NCBI RefSeq assembly: GCF_905171765.1
Contig: NC_053391.1
Span: 656,551,750 to 656,615,749 of the forward strand
Direction of reading: 5' to 3'
Length of the DNA: 64,000 nt
Source: Bufo bufo
Taxonomy: Eukaryota; Chordata; Amphibia; Anura; Bufonidae
Position 1 is the stretch's first letter, and every line of letters begins with the position of its first letter. The notes under the pieces are model-generated. The model did not search any database and had not been told where the DNA came from. It saw only the letters and a program-made list of their open reading frames with translations. The position numbers and the translations under genes were made by a program. This document shows, in pieces, positions 32,352 to 43,460 of this stretch.

Positions 32352-34460
32352 GGCCTCATGCACACGACCGTTTTTTTTTACGGTCCGCAAAAACGGGGTC
32401 CGTTGGTCCGTGATCCGTGACCATTTTTTCGTCCGTGGGTCTTCCTTGATTTTTGGAGGATCCACGGACATGAAAAAAAAGTCGTTTTGGTGTCTGCCTG
32501 GCCGTGCGGAGCCAAACGGATCCTTCCTGAATTACAATGCAAGTCAATGGGGACGGATCCGTTTGACGTTGACACAATATGGTGCAATTTCAAACGGATC
32601 CGTCCCCCATTGATTTTCAATGTAAAGTCAGGAGTTAATATACCATCGGATCGGAGTTTTCTCCAATCCGATGGTATATTTTAACTTGAAGCGTCCCCAT
32701 CACCATGGGAACGCCTCTAAGTTAGAATATACTGTCGGATATGAGTTAGATCTGAAACTCAAATCCGACAGTATATTCTAACACAGAGGCGTTCCCATGG
32801 TGATGGGGACGCTTCAGGTTAGAATACACTAAAAGAACTGTGTACATGACTGCCCCCTGCTGCCTGGTAGGTGCTGCCAGGCAGCAGGGGGCAGCCCCCC
32901 CCCCTGTAGTTAACACATTGGTGGCCAGTGTGGCCGGCCCCCCCCCTCCCTCCCCTGCAGTTAACTCGTTGGTGGCCAGTGGGCCCCCCCCTCCCTCCCC
33001 TGTAGTTAACTCGTTGGTGGCCAGTAAGGCCGGCCCCCCTCCCTCCCCTGTAGTTAACTCGTTGGTGGCCAGTGGGCCCCCCCTCCCTCCCCTGTAGTTA
33101 ACTCGTTGGTGGCCAGTGCTGCAGGCCCCCCTCCCTCCCCTGTAGTTAACTCGTTGGTGGCCAGTGGGCCCCCCCTCCCTCCCCTGTAGTTAACTCGTTG
33201 GTGGCCAGTGGGCCCTCTCCCCTCCCTCCCCCTCCTAATTAAAATCTCCCCCCCCTATCATTGGTGGCAGCGGAGAGTACCGATCGGAGTCCCAGTTTAA
33301 TCGCTGGGGCTCCGATCGGTAACCATGGCAACCAGGACGCTACTGCAGTCCCGGTTGCCATGGCTACTTAGCAATTTGTAGAAGCATTATACTTACCTGC
33401 GAGCTCCGATGTCTGCGTCCGGCCGAGAGCTCCTCCTACTGGTAAGTGACAGGTCTGTGCGGCGCATTGCTTAATGACCTGTCACTTACCAGTAGGAGGA
33501 GCTCCCGGCCGGACGCAGACATCGGAGCTCGCAGGTAAGTATAATGCTTCTACAAATTGCTAAGTAACCATGGCAACCGGGACTGCAGTAGCGTCCTGGT
33601 TGCCATGGTTACCGATCGGAGCCCCAGCGATTAAACTGGGACTCCGATCGGTACTCTCCGCTGCCACCAATGATAGGGGGAGAGATTTTAATTAGGAGGG
33701 GGAGGGAGGGGAGAGGGCCCACTGGCCACCAACGAGTTAACTACAGGGGAGGGAGGGGGGGGCCCACTGGCAACCAACGAGTTAACTACAGGGGAGGGAG
33801 GGGGGCCGGCCGCACTGGCCACCAACGAGTTAACTACAGGGGAGGGAGGGGGGGCCCACTGGCCACCAACGAGTTAACTACAGGGGGGGGGCCGCACTGG
33901 CCACCAATGAGTTAACTACAGGGGAGGGAGGGGTGGCGGCCACACTGGCCACCAATGTGTTAACTACGGGGGGGGCTGCCCCCTGCTGCCTGATAGCACC
34001 TGCCAGGCAGCAGGGGGCAGTCATGTACACTATTCTTTTAGTATATTCTAACCTGAAGCGTCCCCATCACCATGAGAACGCCTCTGTGTTAGAATATACT
34101 GTCGGTTCTGAGTTTTCACGAAGTGAAAACTCAGCTCTAAAAAAGCTTTTATGCAGACGGATCCGTCTGTATAAAAGTAACCTACGGCCACGGATCACGG
34201 ACACGGATGCCAATCTTGTGTGCATCCGTGTTCTTTCACGGACCCATTGACTTGAATGGGTCCGTGAACCGTTGTCCGTCAAAAAAATAGGACAGGTCAT
34301 ATTTTTTTGACGGACAGGATACACGGATCATGGTCTCGGCTGCAAAACGGTGCATTTTCCGATTTTTCCACGGACCCATTGAAAGTCAATGGGTCCACAA
34401 AAAAAAACGGAAAACGGCACAACGGCCACGGATGCACACAACGGTCGTGTGCATGAGGCC
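32352..34460. mobile_element. Palindromic Harbinger-type element with minisatellite arms
   Basis: GGCCTCATGCACACGACCGT and its mirror ACGGTCGTGTGCATGAGGCC are flanked by TTA (32349-32351 and 34461-34463). The 2.1-kb palindrome holds, from outside in, a GGATCCGT-rich zone, a TATACTGTCGGAT hairpin zone, a minisatellite in each arm and a centre with CCGATCGGAGTCCC. It lies inside the mariner transposase gene and does not encode a protein; the frames in it are repeat translations. Confidence 0.9.
32885..33970. repeat. Mirror-image minisatellites around a central palindrome
   Basis: Units GTAGTTAACTCGTTGGTGGC plus a G/C run of variable length (about 43-58 bp) repeat about seven times in 32900-33235. 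The reverse complement (GCCACCAACGAGTTAACTAC) repeats about six times in 33715-33965. The central 33240-33680 is itself a near-perfect palindrome. Confidence 0.9.
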
Positions 34461-35383
34461 TTAGTCTGACACTAACCCACATTGGATAGATCCCTCCCAG
34501 ACTGTTGGAACAAAAAAATTGATGGTATGGTGTGGTATATGGGGTACAAAGATAGTGGGGCCATTCTTCATCAATGGAAACCTCAAGGCCACTGGATATG
34601 CGAAATTGCTACATGATGATGTATTTCCCTCTTTATGCACTGAAGCTGGCATGTTCCCTGAGTTTTTCCAGCAAGATGGTGCACCACCACATTATGGGTG
34701 TCAGGTCCGAGCATTCCTAGATTAACAGTTTCCTGGAAAGTGGATTGGTTGTCGTGGGCCAGTTGAATGGCCCCCAAGGTCTCCCGATCTGACCCCCTTA
34801 GACTTTTATCTTTGGGGTCATCTGAAGGCAATTGTCTATGCTGTGAAGATACGAGATGTGCAGCACCTGAAACTACGGATACTGGAAGTCTGTGCTAGCA
34901 TTTCTCCTGCGGTGTTGCTATCAGTGTGTGAAGAGTGGGAGAAGAGGGTTGCATTGACAATCCAACACAATGGGCAGCACATTGAACACATTTTATAAGT
35001 GGTCAGAAACTTGTAAATAACTCATGAAAGAATAAAGTTACGTTAAAACCAAGCACACCATTGTTTTTCTTGTGAACTTCCCAATAAGTTTGATGTGTCA
35101 CATGACCCTCTTCCTATTGAAAAAACAAGAGTTGGATTCAAAATGGCCGACTTCAAAATGGCCACCATGGTCACCACCCATCTTGAAAAGTTTCCCCCCT
35201 CACATATACTAATGTGCCACAAACAGGAAGTTAATATCACCAACCATTCCCATTTTATTAAGGTGTATCCATATAAATGGCCCACCATGTATATTCGTAA
35301 TTTCGAATATTCGAGATTTTTTTTTATTGCGAATTTTCGTAATGCAAATTTTTACCACTCATTTTTTAATTGCCGAGTAAAAA

Positions 35384-35458
35384 CATGATTCCTCCCTGCT
35401 TCTTGCTTGTGGGCCAATGACTCATTGGCCCACAAGCAAGAAGCAGGGAGGAATCATG
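35384..35458. repeat. Perfect 75-bp palindrome
   Basis: Two 37-bp arms (from CATGATTCCTCCCTGCTTCT) around a single central C at 35421 are perfect mirror complements. One arm recurs at about 40425-40462, at the other side of the nested TTAA element. Confidence 0.93.
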
Positions 35459-35869
35459 ACTTTAACCACCTCAGGACCGCCGTACGCAGGATTGCGTCCT
35501 GGCGGTGGCCCTGTTGTTCTGGGTGGACGCGCCAGCGCATCCTCTCGCGAGAGGCGAGATTTCCTGTGAACGCGCGCACACAGGCGCGCGCGTTCACAGG
35601 AACCGAAGGTCAGCGAGTGGATCTACAGCCTGCCAGCGGCGATCGTTCGCTGGCAGGCTGTAGATGCGATTTTTTTAACCCCTAAAAGGTATATTAGACG
35701 CTGTTTTGATAACAGCGTCTAATATACCTGCTACCTGGTCCTCTGGTGGTCCCTTTTGTTTGGATCGACCACCAGAGGACACAGGCAGCTCTGTAATAAG
35801 TAGCACCAAACACCACTATACTACACCCCCCCTGAAATTTATAAACCCTTTATTAACCCCTGATCACCC

Positions 35870-36690
35870 CATATTAGACTTCCTGATCACCCCCCTGTCA
35901 TTGATCACCCCCCTGTAAGGCTCCATTCAGACGTCCGTATGTGTTTTGCGGATCCGATCCATGGATCCGCGGATCCGCAAAACACATACGGACGTCTGAA
36001 TGGAGCCTTACAGGGGGGTGATCAATGACATATAGCCCATATAGACTCCCTGATCACCCCCCTGTCATTGATCACCCCCCTGTCATTGATCACCCCCCTG
36101 TAAGGCTCCATTCAGAGGTCCGTATGTGTTTTGCGGATCCACGGATCCATGGATTGGATCCGCAAAACACATACGGACGTCTGAATGGAGCCTTACAGGG
36201 GGGTGATCAATGACAGGGTGGTGATCACCCCATATAGACTTCCTGATCACCCCCTGTCATTGATCACCCCCCTGTCATTGATCACCCCCCTGTAAGGCTC
36301 CATTCAGACGTCCGTATGTGTTTTGCGTATCCGATCCATGGATCCATGGATCCGTGGATCCGCAAAACACATACGGACCTCTGAATGGAGCCTTACAGGG
36401 GGGTGATCAATGACAGGGGGGTGATCAATGACAGGGTGGTGATCACCCCATATAGACTCCCTGATCACCCCCCTGTCATTGATCACCCCCCTGTAAGGCT
36501 CCATTCAGACGTCCGTATGTGTTTTGCGGATCCGATCCATGGATCCGTGGATCCGCAAAACACATACGGACCTTTGAATGGAGCCTTACAGGGGGGTGAT
36601 CAATGACAGGGTGGTGATCACCCCATATAGACTCCCTGATAACCCCCCTGTCATTGATCACCCCCCTGTAAGGCTCCATTCAGACATTTT
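35870..36690. repeat. Satellite inside TTAA element copy 2
   Basis: About four to five units carry CATATAGACTCCCTGATCAC or variants (35870, 36030, 36228, 36448, 36626), with spacing 180-220 bp. Each contains the GGATCC-rich palindrome between TAAGGCTCCATTCAG and CTGAATGGAGCCTTA, here with a GATCCATGGATC core. It is the counterpart of 13310-14745. Confidence 0.88.
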
Positions 36691-39114
36691 TTGGGCACAA
36701 GTTAGCGGAAATTTATATTTTTTTATTTTTTTGTTTTTTTCTTACAAAGTCTCATATTCCACTAACTTGTGACAAAAAATAAAATCTCACATGAACTCAC
36801 CATACCCCTCACAGAATCCAAATGCGTAATTTTTTTTTGACATTTATGATCCAGACTTCTTCTCACGCTTTAGGGCCCCTAAAATGCCAGGGCAGTATAA
36901 ATACCCCATATGTGACCCCCATTTTGGAAAGAAGACACCTCAAGGTATTTTGTGAGGGGCATGGCGAGTTCATGTAAAATTTTATTTTTTGTCACAAGTT
37001 AGCGGAAAGGGAGACTTTGTGAGAAAAAACTAAAAAAAATCAATTTCCGCTAACTTGTGCCAAAAAAAAAAAAACTTCTATGAACTCGCGATGCCCTTCA
37101 CGGAATACCTTGGGGTGTCTTCTTTCCAAAATGGGGTCACATGTGGGGTATTTATACTGCCCTGGCATTTTAGGGGCCCTAAAGCGTGAGAAGAAGTCTG
37201 GAATCCAAATGCCCTCCTAAAAGATACTCATTAGAATTTGGGCCCCTTTGCTCACCTAGGCTGCAAAAAAGTGTCACACATGTGGTAACGCTGTACTCAG
37301 GAGAAGTTGGGCAATGTGTTTTGGGGTGTCTTTTTACATATACCCATGCTGGGTGAGAGAAATAGCTCTCTATAATGACAACTTTGTATAAAAAAAATTG
37401 GAAAAGTTGACTTTTAGAGAGATATTTCTCTCACCCAGCATGGGTATATGTAAAAATACACCCCAAAACACATTGCCCTACTTCACCTGAGTACGGCGAT
37501 ACCACGTGTGTGACACTTTTTTGCAGCCTAGATGGGCAAAGGGGCCAAATTCCAATGAGTACTTTTAGGATTTTACAGGGCATTTTTTACACATTTGGAT
37601 TCCAGACTTCTTCTCACGCATTAGGGCCCCTAAAATGCCAGACCAGTATAACTAGTACTACCCCACAAATGACCCCATTTTGGAAAGAAGACACCCCAAA
37701 GTATTCGCTGAGGGGCATATTGAGTCCATGAAAGGTTGAAATTTTTGTCCCAAGTTAGCGGAAAGGGAGAATTTGTGAGAAAAAACAAAAAACAAAAAAT
37801 TTCCGCTAACTTGTGCAAAAAATAAAAAATCTTCTATGAACTCGCCATGCCCCTCATTGAATACCTTGGGGTGTCTTCTTTCCAAAATGGGGTCACATGT
37901 GGGGTATTTATACTGCCCTGGCATTTTAAGGGCCCTAAAGCGTGAGAAGAAGTCTGGGATCCAAATGTCTAAAAATGCCCTCCTAAAAGGAATTTGGGCC
38001 CCTTTGCGCATCTAGGCTACAAAAAAGTGTCACACATGTGGTATCTCTGTACTCAGGAAAAGTTGGGCAATGTGTTTTGGGGTGTCATTTTACATATACC
38101 TATGCTGGGTGAGATAAATATCTCGGTCAAATGCCAACTTTGTATAAAAAAAATGGGAAAAGTTGTCTTTTGCCGAGATATTTCTCTCACCCAGCATGGG
38201 TATATGTAAAAAGACACCCCAAAACACATTGCCAAACTTCTCCTGAGTACGGCGATACCACATGTGTGACACTTTTTTGCAGCCTAGGTGGGCAAAGGTG
38301 CCCACATTCCAAAGAGCACCTTTAGGATTTCACAGGGCATTTTTTACACATTTTGATTTCAAACTACTTCTCACGCATTAGGGCCCCTAAAATGCCAGGG
38401 CAGTATAACTACCCCACAAGTGACCCCATTTTGGAAAGAAGACACCCCAAGGTATTCCGTGAGGGGCATGGCGAGTTCCTAGAATTTTTTATTTTTTGTC
38501 ACAAGTTAGCGGAAAATGAGACTTTATAAGGAAAAAAATATATAAAAAAATCATCATTTTCCGCTAACTTGTGACAAAAAATAAAAAGTTCTATGAACTC
38601 ACTATGCCCATCAGCGAATACCTTAGGGTGTCTACTTTCCGAAATGGGGTCATTTGTGGGGTTTTTCTACTGTCTGGGCATTGTAGAACCTCAGGAAACA
38701 TGACAGGTGCTCAGAAAGTCAGAGCTGCTTCAAAGAGCGGAAATTCACATTTTTGTACCATAGTTTGTAAACGCTATAACTTTTACCCAAACCATTTTTT
38801 TTTTTACCCAAACTTTTTTTTTATCAAAGACATGTAGAACAATAAATTTAGAGAAAAAATTAAATAGAAATGTAGTTTTATTTGAAAAATTTTACAACTG
38901 AAATTGAAAAATGTAATTTTTTTGCAAAAAAATCAGTAAATTTCGATTAATAACAAAAAAAGTAAAAATGTCAGCAGCAATGAAATACCACCAAATGAAA
39001 GCTCTAGTGAGAAGAAAAGGAGGTAAAATTCATTTGGGTGGTAAGTTGCATGACCGAGCAATAAACCGTGAAAGTAGTGTAGTGCAGAATTGTTACAAGT
39101 GGTCTGGTCATTAA

Positions 39115-39727
39115 AGGGTTTCTATCACTTCGTTGCACATATTTAGCTGTCGGACACTAGCGATCCGCTAGTGTCTGCTCTGCCCAACCATCCTAATATA
39201 ATTGCTTTTGGGGCAGCCGTTTTGCTAAAAAAAGAACTTTTATTAATATGCTAATGAGCCTCTAGGTGCTATGGGGGCGTCATTAGCACCTAGAGGCTCC
39301 GTCTACCTTCAGAAACTGCCGCCGCCCAGCGCGTCCCTCCAGTCCGCCTATCTCCTCCTGATTGCGATCCTCCTTGTGAGCGCCTGTATTCGGCGCATGC
39401 GCAGTGAATGTCTGACCGCTTCCCTGCTCAGACATCTCCACTGCGCCTGCGCGATGACGTCATAGTGCTCCGAGGAACAGGCGCAGTGGAGATGTCTGAG
39501 CAGGGAAGCTGTCAGACATTCACTGCGCATGCGCCGAATACGGAGCCTCTAGGTGCTAATGACGCCCCCATAGAACCTAGAGGCTCATTAGCATATTAAT
39601 AAAAGTTCTTTTTTTAGCAAAACGGCTGCCCCAAAAGCAATTATATTAGGATGGTTGGGCAGAGCAGACACTAGCGGATCGCTAGTGTCTGACAGCTAAA
39701 TATGTGCAACGAAGTGATAGAAACCCT
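39115..39727. mobile_element. TTAA-flanked palindromic MITE nested in copy 2
   Basis: AGGGTTTCTATCACTTCGTT and its mirror AACGAAGTGATAGAAACCCT lie between TTAA (39111-39114) and TTAA (39728-39731). Copy 1 has GGTCTTTCAGGGTGTTTAAG here with no insertion, so it serves as a near-empty site. The inner arms hold GCCTCTAGGTGCTA inverted blocks. Confidence 0.9.
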
Positions 39728-40637
39728 TTAAGGGTGTTTAAGCTAGGGGGGCTGAGGTGGTTAAATGGGAAAGATTATGAATATTCAAAAAAATTTATAT
39801 ATAGCACTATATCGAATATATTTGTTTTTTCGAATATTCGTAATATTCTAAAACAAGAATATATAGCAATATAGCGAATATTCGAAAAAAAAAAAGAATA
39901 TAGAGCAATTTAGCTAATATAGTGCTAATAGTTGTAATAGTCATCTGAAGTTCAAATTGGAAAAAAAATTCAACTATTGAAAAAAAAGATTATAGCACTA
40001 TATTAGCTAGAATTGCTCTATATTCAATTTTTTTTTCGAATATTCGCTATATTGCTATATATTCTTGTTTTAGAATATTACGAATATTCGAAAAAACAAA
40101 TAAATTATTTTTTTCAAATATTCGTAATATTCTAAAACAAGAATTTATAGCAATATAGCGAATATTCGAAAAAAAACTAACAAATATAGAGCATTTTTAC
40201 TAATATAGTGCTATAATCTTCTTTGTCTAATAGTTGTAATTTTTTTCTCATCTGAAGTTCAGATTGGAAAAAAATTACAACTATTAAAAAAAAAGATTAT
40301 AGCACTATATTAGCTAAATTGCTCTACATTTTTTTGAATATTCGCTGTATTGCTATATACCGGTATTCTTGCTTTAGAATATTACGAATATTTGAAAAAA
40401 CTAATGTATTCGATATAGTGCTATGACTCATTAGCCCACAAGCAAGAAGCAGGGAGGAATCATGTTTTTGCTCGGCTATTGAAAAATTTGCGATAAAAAT
40501 TAGCATTACGAAAATTCGCATATTACGCGATTATTACCTTGTCAATTTTTCAAGTAAAAAAATCATAGAATATAACGAATATTCGAATTCGCGAATATTC
40601 ACTGAATATTCTACAAAATATTCGCGAAATTCAAATA

Positions 40638-42904
40638 TCAGAATCAGAATCAGATCAGAATCAGAATCAGCTTTTTTCGCCAAACACGACACAATCGATC
40701 GTGCTCGGAATTGGGTTAGGCACAGGTTCAGGCATAGTACTGGGGGGGGGGTTCTGCGATGGGCACATCAGGGGCGAGGGATTATGAGCGGCCGTTAGGA
40801 AGAAAGTGTTCAGCCTCCTCGATGTCCTTGCAGGGATGGCCTGATACCTGCGGCTGGACTTTAGATGTCTGAAGAGATGATGGCCCGGATGGGAGTGGTC
40901 ATTGGATATTTTCAGAGCCCTGGAGCGCAGTCTGTTGGAGAAGATAGAGTCAAGGGGTGGTAGTGGCAGTCGAGTAGTTCTCTCCGCCGAGCTGATGACC
41001 CTTTGTATTTGCGCTTGTCACTGGCTGATGAACCGGCATACCAAACCAGAAGAGACGAGCACAGTACCGACTTGATGGTGCAGGAGTAGAAGGACTTCAG
41101 TAGGTCCTGTGCCATGCCGAACTTCTTCAGTTGTCGAAGGAAGTAGAGCCGCTGGTAAGCCTTCTTTATGATGGACGAGATGTTGGGACGCCAGGATAGA
41201 TCCTCAGAGATTGTCGTGCCTAGGAGGAGGGCGCTGGGTACCCTTGCGACTTCAGATCCGTCAATGTAGGTCGGGGGGGGGGGGGACTACCCTTCTCTTC
41301 CTGAAGTCGATGACCAGCTCGACCGTCTTTGTGGTGTTTAGGACCAGATTGTGCGCGCCACACCAGTTGCTGACCCTGTCGATTTCCTTACGGTAGGCCT
41401 GCTCATCGCTGTCGCTAATCAGGCCCATGAGTGTGGTGTCATCTGCGAACTTGATGACTTTAACTGAGGCCTCCTCCGATCTGCACTCGTTCGTGTACAG
41501 AGAGAACAGGAACGGCGATAGTACACATCCCTGAGGAGCGTCAGTGTTGGTGACCCTCGGTTTGGAGGACAGATTGCCTAATCTGACGACCTGGGACCTG
41601 ATAGTGAGGAAGTCCATGATCCAATGTCATAGTGTTGGGTGGACATCAAGCGCCGTGAGGTTCTTCTGCAGGATACTGGGGGAGATGGTATTAAAAGCCG
41701 AGCTGAAGTCTAGAAGGAGGATTCTCGCGTATGTGTTGGGTTTGTCAAGGTGTTCAGTGACGTACTCTAGACACATGTTAATGGCATCGTCAGTGGATCT
41801 GTTTGCCCTGTAGGCGAATTGCAGAGGGTCCAGCCGGTCCAGAGTGGCGGGCTTCAGGATGGAGAGGACCACCTTCTCTAGGGTCTTCATGACCACCGAA
41901 GTCAGAGCCACGGGCCGGAAGTTGTTTAGATCAGAAACGCCCTGTTTCTTCGGCACAGGGGTGATAGTTAAGTTCTTAAAGCAGGCGGGGACATGTCCCT
42001 CCTTAAGGGATCTGTCAAAGATTGGGGTGAGGGCCAGGGCCAGTTGGCCTGAGCAGTATTTCAGGCACGCAGGAGTGACACCATCGGGACCGGGGGCTTT
42101 CCTCGCATTTAGCTTGGACAGCAGGGTGCGAACCGTAGTCACATTCACTGTAGGGGAGTCAGCGAACGGGCAAGATAATGTGGCAGCAGGGACTGGGGAG
42201 CCCACTCTGGGTGACATTGGCCGAGTTGCACCCACCTCAGTCGAGGTCTCGAATCTGCAGTAGAACCTGCCCAGCTCCTCTGCCAGTGCCTGACAAGGGG
42301 TAGTGAGCGCCGGGGGGGGTTTGTAGTTAGTCGCGGACCTAAGGCCCTTCCAGACCGCCCTCCGGTCGTTCGAGCGTAGAGAATGGTGGATGCGTTCCGC
42401 GTATGCCCGTTTCGCCGCACGCAGTTCCCGATTAAGGCAGTTTTTGGCCAGTCTGTACTCTAATTGATTACCGGATTTATGCGCGGTTTCCTTGCGCCTG
42501 TGCAGTTGTTTGAGCTTGTTCGTGAACCACGGTTTGTCATTTGGGTAAATCGTGTATGGTCTTGAGGGGACGCAGGAGTTTTCGCAGAAACTGATGTACG
42601 AGGAGACAACATCCGCCCAGGTGTCCAGGTCATTCTCTTCTAGGGCTCCCCAGTCTGTGTAGTCAAAACAGGCCTGTAGTTGTAGCTTGGCCTCCTCGGA
42701 CCACACTCTAGAAGTTCTACGGATCGGTTTCGATGACTCTAGGCGACGTCTGTAGGAGGGGACCAGATGGACAAGGCAGTGGTCGGATGAGCCTAATGCG
42801 GCTCTCGAGACGGCTTTGTATGCTTTCCTTAGAGGCGTGTAACAGTGGTCTAAGGTGTTCGAGAGTCTCGTGGGACAATCAATATGACCCCTGCAGCTCA
42901 TCAC
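40638..42904 (-). mobile_element. Rex1/L2-like LINE, 5' truncated
   Basis: The 3' end is a (GATTCT)n-like tail (read on the minus strand; 40638-40670), and the 5' end is at 42904, inside the endonuclease domain. The right flank TAAGAAGCAT (42905-42914) repeats at 31423-31432, on the far side of the AT-rich complex. So the LINE together with that complex occupies one Tc1 target. Confidence 0.8.
40800..42904 (-). pseudogene. LINE ORF2 remnant: endonuclease end and reverse transcriptase
   Basis: On the minus strand the frame begins in the endonuclease end (LGSSDHCLVHLVP). It then carries RT blocks: RKAPGPDGVTPACLK, ITPVPKKQGVSDLNNFRPVALT, LDPLQFAYRANRSTDDAINM, ILLLDFSSAFNTISP (catalytic Asp), GCVLSPFLFSLYTNE and IKFADDTTLMG (catalytic Asp pair). 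The style QFAYRANRSTDDAI with LDFSSAFNTI is that of Rex1/L2-group LINEs in fish and amphibians. Within about 550 codons there is only one stop (a TGA just after ALDVHPTL, near 41627), then a frameshift in a run of G/C at 41273-41285. The C-terminal part continues in the shifted frame (AYQRLYFLRQLKKFGM...). The copy is young but dead. Confidence 0.88.
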
Positions 42905-43362
42905 TAAGAAGCATATCAAGGTTCTGGAGTGGCATAGCTAGTCTCCAGACCTAAATCCAATTGAATATCTTTGGAGGGAGCTGAAACTCTGTGTTGCTCA
43001 GCAACAGCCCCAAAACCTGACAGATCTTGAGGAGATCTGTGTGGAGGAGTGGGCCAAAATCCCTGTTGCAGTGTGTGCAAACCTGGTCAAGAACTACAGG
43101 AAACGTTTGACCTCTGTAATTGCAAACAAAGGCTTCTGTACCAAATATTAACACTGATTTTCTCAGGTGTTTAAATACTTAAGCAGTGCAAGACAAATAA
43201 ATTCTTTAAAAATCATACAATGTGATTCCCAGATTTGTATTTATTTATTCTGTCTCTCAGGGTGGGAATGCACCTACAATGTGAATTTCAGACCCCTCCA
43301 TGATTTCTTAGTGGGAGAACTTGCAAAATCGCAGGGTGTTCAAATGCTTCTGTTCCTCACTG
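42905..43362 (+). pseudogene. Tc1 transposase and 3' end, right piece
   Basis: The frame resumes with IKVLEWHS, a stop, then [16 protein letters not shown], which holds the third catalytic residue (Glu) of a DD34E Tc1 transposase. It runs to [16 protein letters not shown] and TAA near 43150. The 3' end closes with GTTCCTCACTG followed by TA (43363-43364), matching the CAGTGAGGAAC start known for a Tc1 family. Together with 31318-31432 it is one gene cut by about 11.5 kb. Confidence 0.87.
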
Positions 43363-43460
43363 TAGAAAGTATATTATAGTACATTTGTATTGTGCAGCAG
43401 TTGTGTGCGGTTCTGCTGAGATACCACAGCTAGATAGAGGGACAAACGCTATTTGAAGTA

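Larger units (their letters stand above)
31828..34998 (+). pseudogene. Mariner-like transposase (DD41D), split by insertion
   Basis: A cut-and-paste transposase starts with MSPRLTREERIEIVLMSGE. A helix-turn-helix region (RPPISHATVSKLLAKFRETG) is followed by a second DNA-binding block, then ILFSDEANFYVNG (first Asp). A Harbinger-type element interrupts right after NKQNHHY at 32352. The frame resumes near 34464 with MVWCGIWG, EFFQQDGAPPHYG (second Asp) and WPPRSPDLTPLDFYLWGHLK (third Asp). I count 41 positions between the second and third Asp, one of them an in-frame TAG after RAFLD. The C-terminus ends at TAA 34996-34998. Apart from that stop and the insertion it is well preserved. DD41D groups exist within Tc1/mariner (Visitor/rosa-type); I cannot assign it further. 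Confidence 0.88.
31523..35289 (+). mobile_element. Mariner-like element, DD41D type
   Basis: The ends CAGGGTGGGCCATTTATATG and CATATAAATGGCCCACCATG (one mismatch) are flanked by TA (31521-31522 and 35290-35291). The inner text of both ends mirrors for about 280 bp (for example AACTTCCTGTTTGTGGCACA). Without the nested Harbinger-type element it is about 1.66 kb, a normal complete length. Confidence 0.9.
35466..39760. mobile_element. Large TTAA-flanked element, copy 2
   Basis: TTAA (35462-35465 and 39761-39764) flanks CCACCTCAGGACC..GGGGCTGAGGTGG. The 5' zone, satellite zone, hairpin zone and closing run follow copy 1 (12957-16079) closely. Differences are fewer satellite units, a second hairpin block, and a nested TTAA palindrome at 39115-39727. 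Like copy 1 it has no transposase. Confidence 0.82.
31433..40637. mobile_element. AT-rich palindromic element split by nested insertions
   Basis: Three outer pieces (31433-31520, 35292-35461 and 39765-40637) share CGAATATTCG motifs, long A/T runs and mirrored blocks such as TAGCAATATAGCGAATATTC. Without the nested mariner (31523-35289) and TTAA element (35466-39760) they make about 1.1 kb. It contains a 75-bp palindrome (35384-35458). Class is unknown and no clear target duplication was found for this layer alone. Confidence 0.5.

Noticed and set aside
32840..33915. Pro- or Gly-rich frames near 32840 and 33670
   Set aside because: Translations of the mirrored minisatellites in the Harbinger-type palindrome.
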